From: Sisyra terminalis
Lineage: Eukaryota > Arthropoda > Insecta > Neuroptera > Sisyridae
Assembly (NCBI GenBank): GCA_958496175.1
Contig: OY292275.1
Location: 57,675,701 to 57,739,700 of the forward strand
Reading direction: 5' to 3'
DNA length: 64,000 nucleotides
The position numbers and the translations under genes are program-made. This document shows, in pieces, positions 61,801-64,000 of this stretch (position 1 is its first letter; each line of letters begins with the position of its first letter). Below the pieces are notes generated by a model. The model searched no databases and had not been told where the DNA came from. It saw only the letters and a list, made by a program, of their open reading frames with translations.

Positions 61801-63340
61801 GAAATAATCCATTTTAGGTGGCAAAAAAATAAGTAATCTAAAATAGTAACTTTGGGTGAAATAATACAAGTGCAAGACAACAGGATACTGACCTATTACA
61901 GTTGGCTAAACCACTTATTTAAGGAAAGTGGGCTTATATCACTTTCATAATGAATGGTTACCCAATTTCTTTTACCGATCAACTTTCAATTGGACAAACA
62001 ATAGGCTTTTTTAAAAAAAATAAATTCTAGCCAATTATTAATAAAAAGTTATCTTAGTAAGTAATATCTCTTTTCTTTGGAATGGACTTAGACTACTTTC
62101 AAAATGAACAGTCCAAATATCTTACGTATGCGTTTTTTCCTGTTTTTGTATCGTACTAATTTTTGAAGGAATAAAGATACATAAACAAAATCAAGTATTT
62201 CTTTGTATACATTATTATGATTTATGATTTTATGCAATTCTTGCTTTCATCGCTTAAGTTATCAAGCCCTATTGTATTCCTTCCATTATTTCAATACATA
62301 ACAAAAATAAATTATATTATCCTAGTTTTCGATTTCCTTTAAATTTTATAATTTTTAATGTAGGCAATAAGGATTTAAGTTTTCAAGGATTCCTAGAATA
62401 ACTATTGAGGCAATTGGAATGTAATGCCGTTTTGACACCTATAGATCAGTGGTCTTCAAACGTATGCCAACCGAAACCATTTTACATGTGTCATTTCAAC
62501 GAAAATACTGGGAAAACAATGAAAATTCCTATTTGATTTAACAAATATTTTACTTTTGGAATCTTAATGAAAAAGTGAACAATAAATAACGGATAATCCA
62601 ACATTCATTTATAAATTATTTTAATTAATCATTTCACATCAATATTAATTGGTTCCAGATTTTATTGCTAACAGACTTTATATCTTAGAGATGAAATATT
62701 CTAACACTGGGATGGTGAATCCTTTTGAGACTTGGGTCAGATTTTGTTCATGCTTTTTGCACTAAAATAAATATAAGATAATTTCCTTTGGTTTGTCGTT
62801 TTTTTTTTCAACAAACAAAATGTTAGTAAAATTATACTCTTTATTACATATTTTGTAAACACTTCTATAGTATTTCAAATACAGTTTACTCATTTCCCAT
62901 TTGCGTCACTTAAGAATTATAATGATCAAACTGATGGTTAAAGAGAGCATTTAAATTTCTTTTGTCATTGCTGGGCTTGCAAAAATACTATGTTAAAATG
63001 TTAGGTATTAAATACTTTTTTAAACGTTGATGCCAATTGTATTATTGTGTGTTTCGATTAACGAAATATTTTTGAACAAGCAATATCGAGGTTTATTTTT
63101 TTTTGCCTGTCTATTATAGTACTGAAGGAGAGATAGCCTCTGGCCACTTTTCCTGAAATTTTCGGGAATATTGAAGGATAACATACCTCTTTGAGCTATT
63201 AAAAAAAAAAGAAAAACAAGAACTTAATCTAATGTCTTAAAATTCTCATAAAAAATCATTTGGAAAAATAGACAAAAAATAAAAAAGATTTACATAGAAA
63301 ATAAAAAAATAAATACTTACCTATACTTACCTCTACTTAA
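58829..63340. other. No recognisable gene over 4.5 kb
   Basis: AT-rich; all frames are short. CAGTGGTCTTCAAACG at 62455 looks like one hAT terminus, but no partner lies in the window. Confidence 0.45.
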
Positions 63341-63353
63341 CTTATCTTAGAAA

Positions 63354-63433
63354 CTTATCCTGAAAGCTGAAATTAAGAATCTTATCCTGAAAGCTGAAAT
63401 TGAGAATCTTATCCTGAAAGCTGAAATTGCCTA
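63354..63433 (+). repeat. 27-bp minisatellite, three copies
   Basis: CTTATCCTGAAAGCTGAAAT repeats three times at 63354, 63381 and 63408 in near-perfect register. Confidence 0.85.
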
Positions 63434-63459
63434 CAGCTACTGCATACTTCCCTCTTGAA

Positions 63460-63640
63460 TCTTATTTCACTTCACTTCACTGCACTTTTCACTAGCACTT
63501 GCACTTTGCCAACGTTCGTTTGCGAACCCAATGGTTCACCCATCCAAGTTGGAGTCCACACCAAAGGTGCTTAACCTACTTGATGGATCAGCTGAACCAA
63601 TGTCTGTGTCGCCACGACCGCTGACATTCATCTTACCTTA
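63460..63640. other. GC-richer segment with short open frames, unassigned
   Basis: Clearly richer in G and C than its surroundings. On the minus strand ATG at about 63632 opens MNVSGRGDTDIGSADPSSRL... for about 31 codons to a TGA that overlaps a possible donor (GTGAAC). The plus strand has a 35-codon frame (MVHPSKLESTPKVL...). It might be a small exon or a transposon 5' region; I recognise neither product. Confidence 0.3.
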
Positions 63641-64000
63641 AATTGATTATTTCAAATCCAATATTAAAGTTGAATGCATTCTATCATATTTGCAATAGTT
63701 AAATTTCACAGAAGGGATTAAACATTTGACACTTTCTTTTAAAATTAAATTTTGTGTTGCTTTTCTTCAAAAAAGCTCTGCCTTCTTTTGCTGTAATTGA
63801 ACTTCAATTTTGGCGATTTCATAATACAAAATGCCATGAAAAATGAGCTTGAACATTTTTAGTTTGGAACAATTGCTCTTTTTTTCTATAAAAGTCAACG
63901 TTTATATTTTTAGCATTAATTGCATTGATTTATTTAACATAATTGCAGGCATTTCCTTATTAGATTTTGAAGGTATCTTTTTTATGAGCGAAAAAGCTAA

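Noticed and set aside
62455..62480. hAT element starting CAGTGGTCTTCAAACG
   Set aside because: No matching inverted end or 8-bp duplication occurs before the window ends, so only a possible terminus can be claimed.
63354..63433. CRISPR-like regularly spaced repeat
   Set aside because: The units are contiguous 27-bp repeats without unique spacers, in eukaryotic DNA.

Overview
The window is AT-rich animal DNA, almost certainly from an insect. It has one spliced immune gene and a dense, nested mix of transposable elements: Helitrons, hAT, PIF/Harbinger, Jockey/CR1-type LINEs, Penelope-like elements and tRNA-derived SINEs. No bacterial gene organisation, operon or CRISPR array is present. The gene family (transmembrane PGRP with a RHIM-like tail) and the element mix suggest a fly or another holometabolous insect; the species cannot be read from the sequence.

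The one host gene I can support lies on the minus strand at 54414-48172. Four exons (54414-54099, 49366-49169, 49110-48947, 48519-48172) have good GT/AG boundaries and matching phases, and encode about 341 residues. In order these are a cytoplasmic tail with a cryptic-RHIM-like VHFGN motif, one membrane segment, and one extracellular PGRP domain that has lost nearly all amidase zinc ligands. This is the layout of PGRP-LA / PGRP-LC, regulators of the IMD immune pathway. Intron 1 (about 4.7 kb) holds a Helitron, a hAT MITE and a long-TIR foldback element. Directly 3' of the gene is a tandem array of about 0.9-kb units (45991-48110), two of which keep an identical 65-bp core.

Layout. 1-9.4 kb: old repeats and a 1.6-kb hAT element with a perfect 8-bp target duplication. 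9.4-11.3 kb: decayed Penelope-like element (RT plus GIY-YIG) abutting a Jockey LINE fragment. 11.5-15.6 kb: half of a foldback element, tandem repeats, a Harbinger-type MITE with a paralogous empty site, and a polyA retroposon with a 13-bp duplication. 18-18.9 kb: Penelope-like terminal repeats with hammerhead-like motifs. 21.8-30.5 kb: Helitrons, an internally deleted PIF/Harbinger element and tandem repeats. 32-34 kb: a satellite-like array that switches strand. 35.3-41.2 kb: a minus-strand LINE broken by a hAT element and by a 2.16-kb Helitron that still carries a Rep/helicase fragment. 44.2-45.2 kb: a Buster-like hAT and a SINE. 46-54.4 kb: the repeat array and the PGRP gene. 55.2-58.8 kb: three Helitrons, one inserted exactly at the end of another. 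59-63.3 kb: AT-rich DNA in which I recognise nothing. 63.3-63.7 kb: a GC-richer patch with a 27-bp minisatellite.

The elements do not form a functional unit with the gene. Several, however, have exact ends shown by target duplications, paralogous empty sites, or a reading frame restored by removing the insert.
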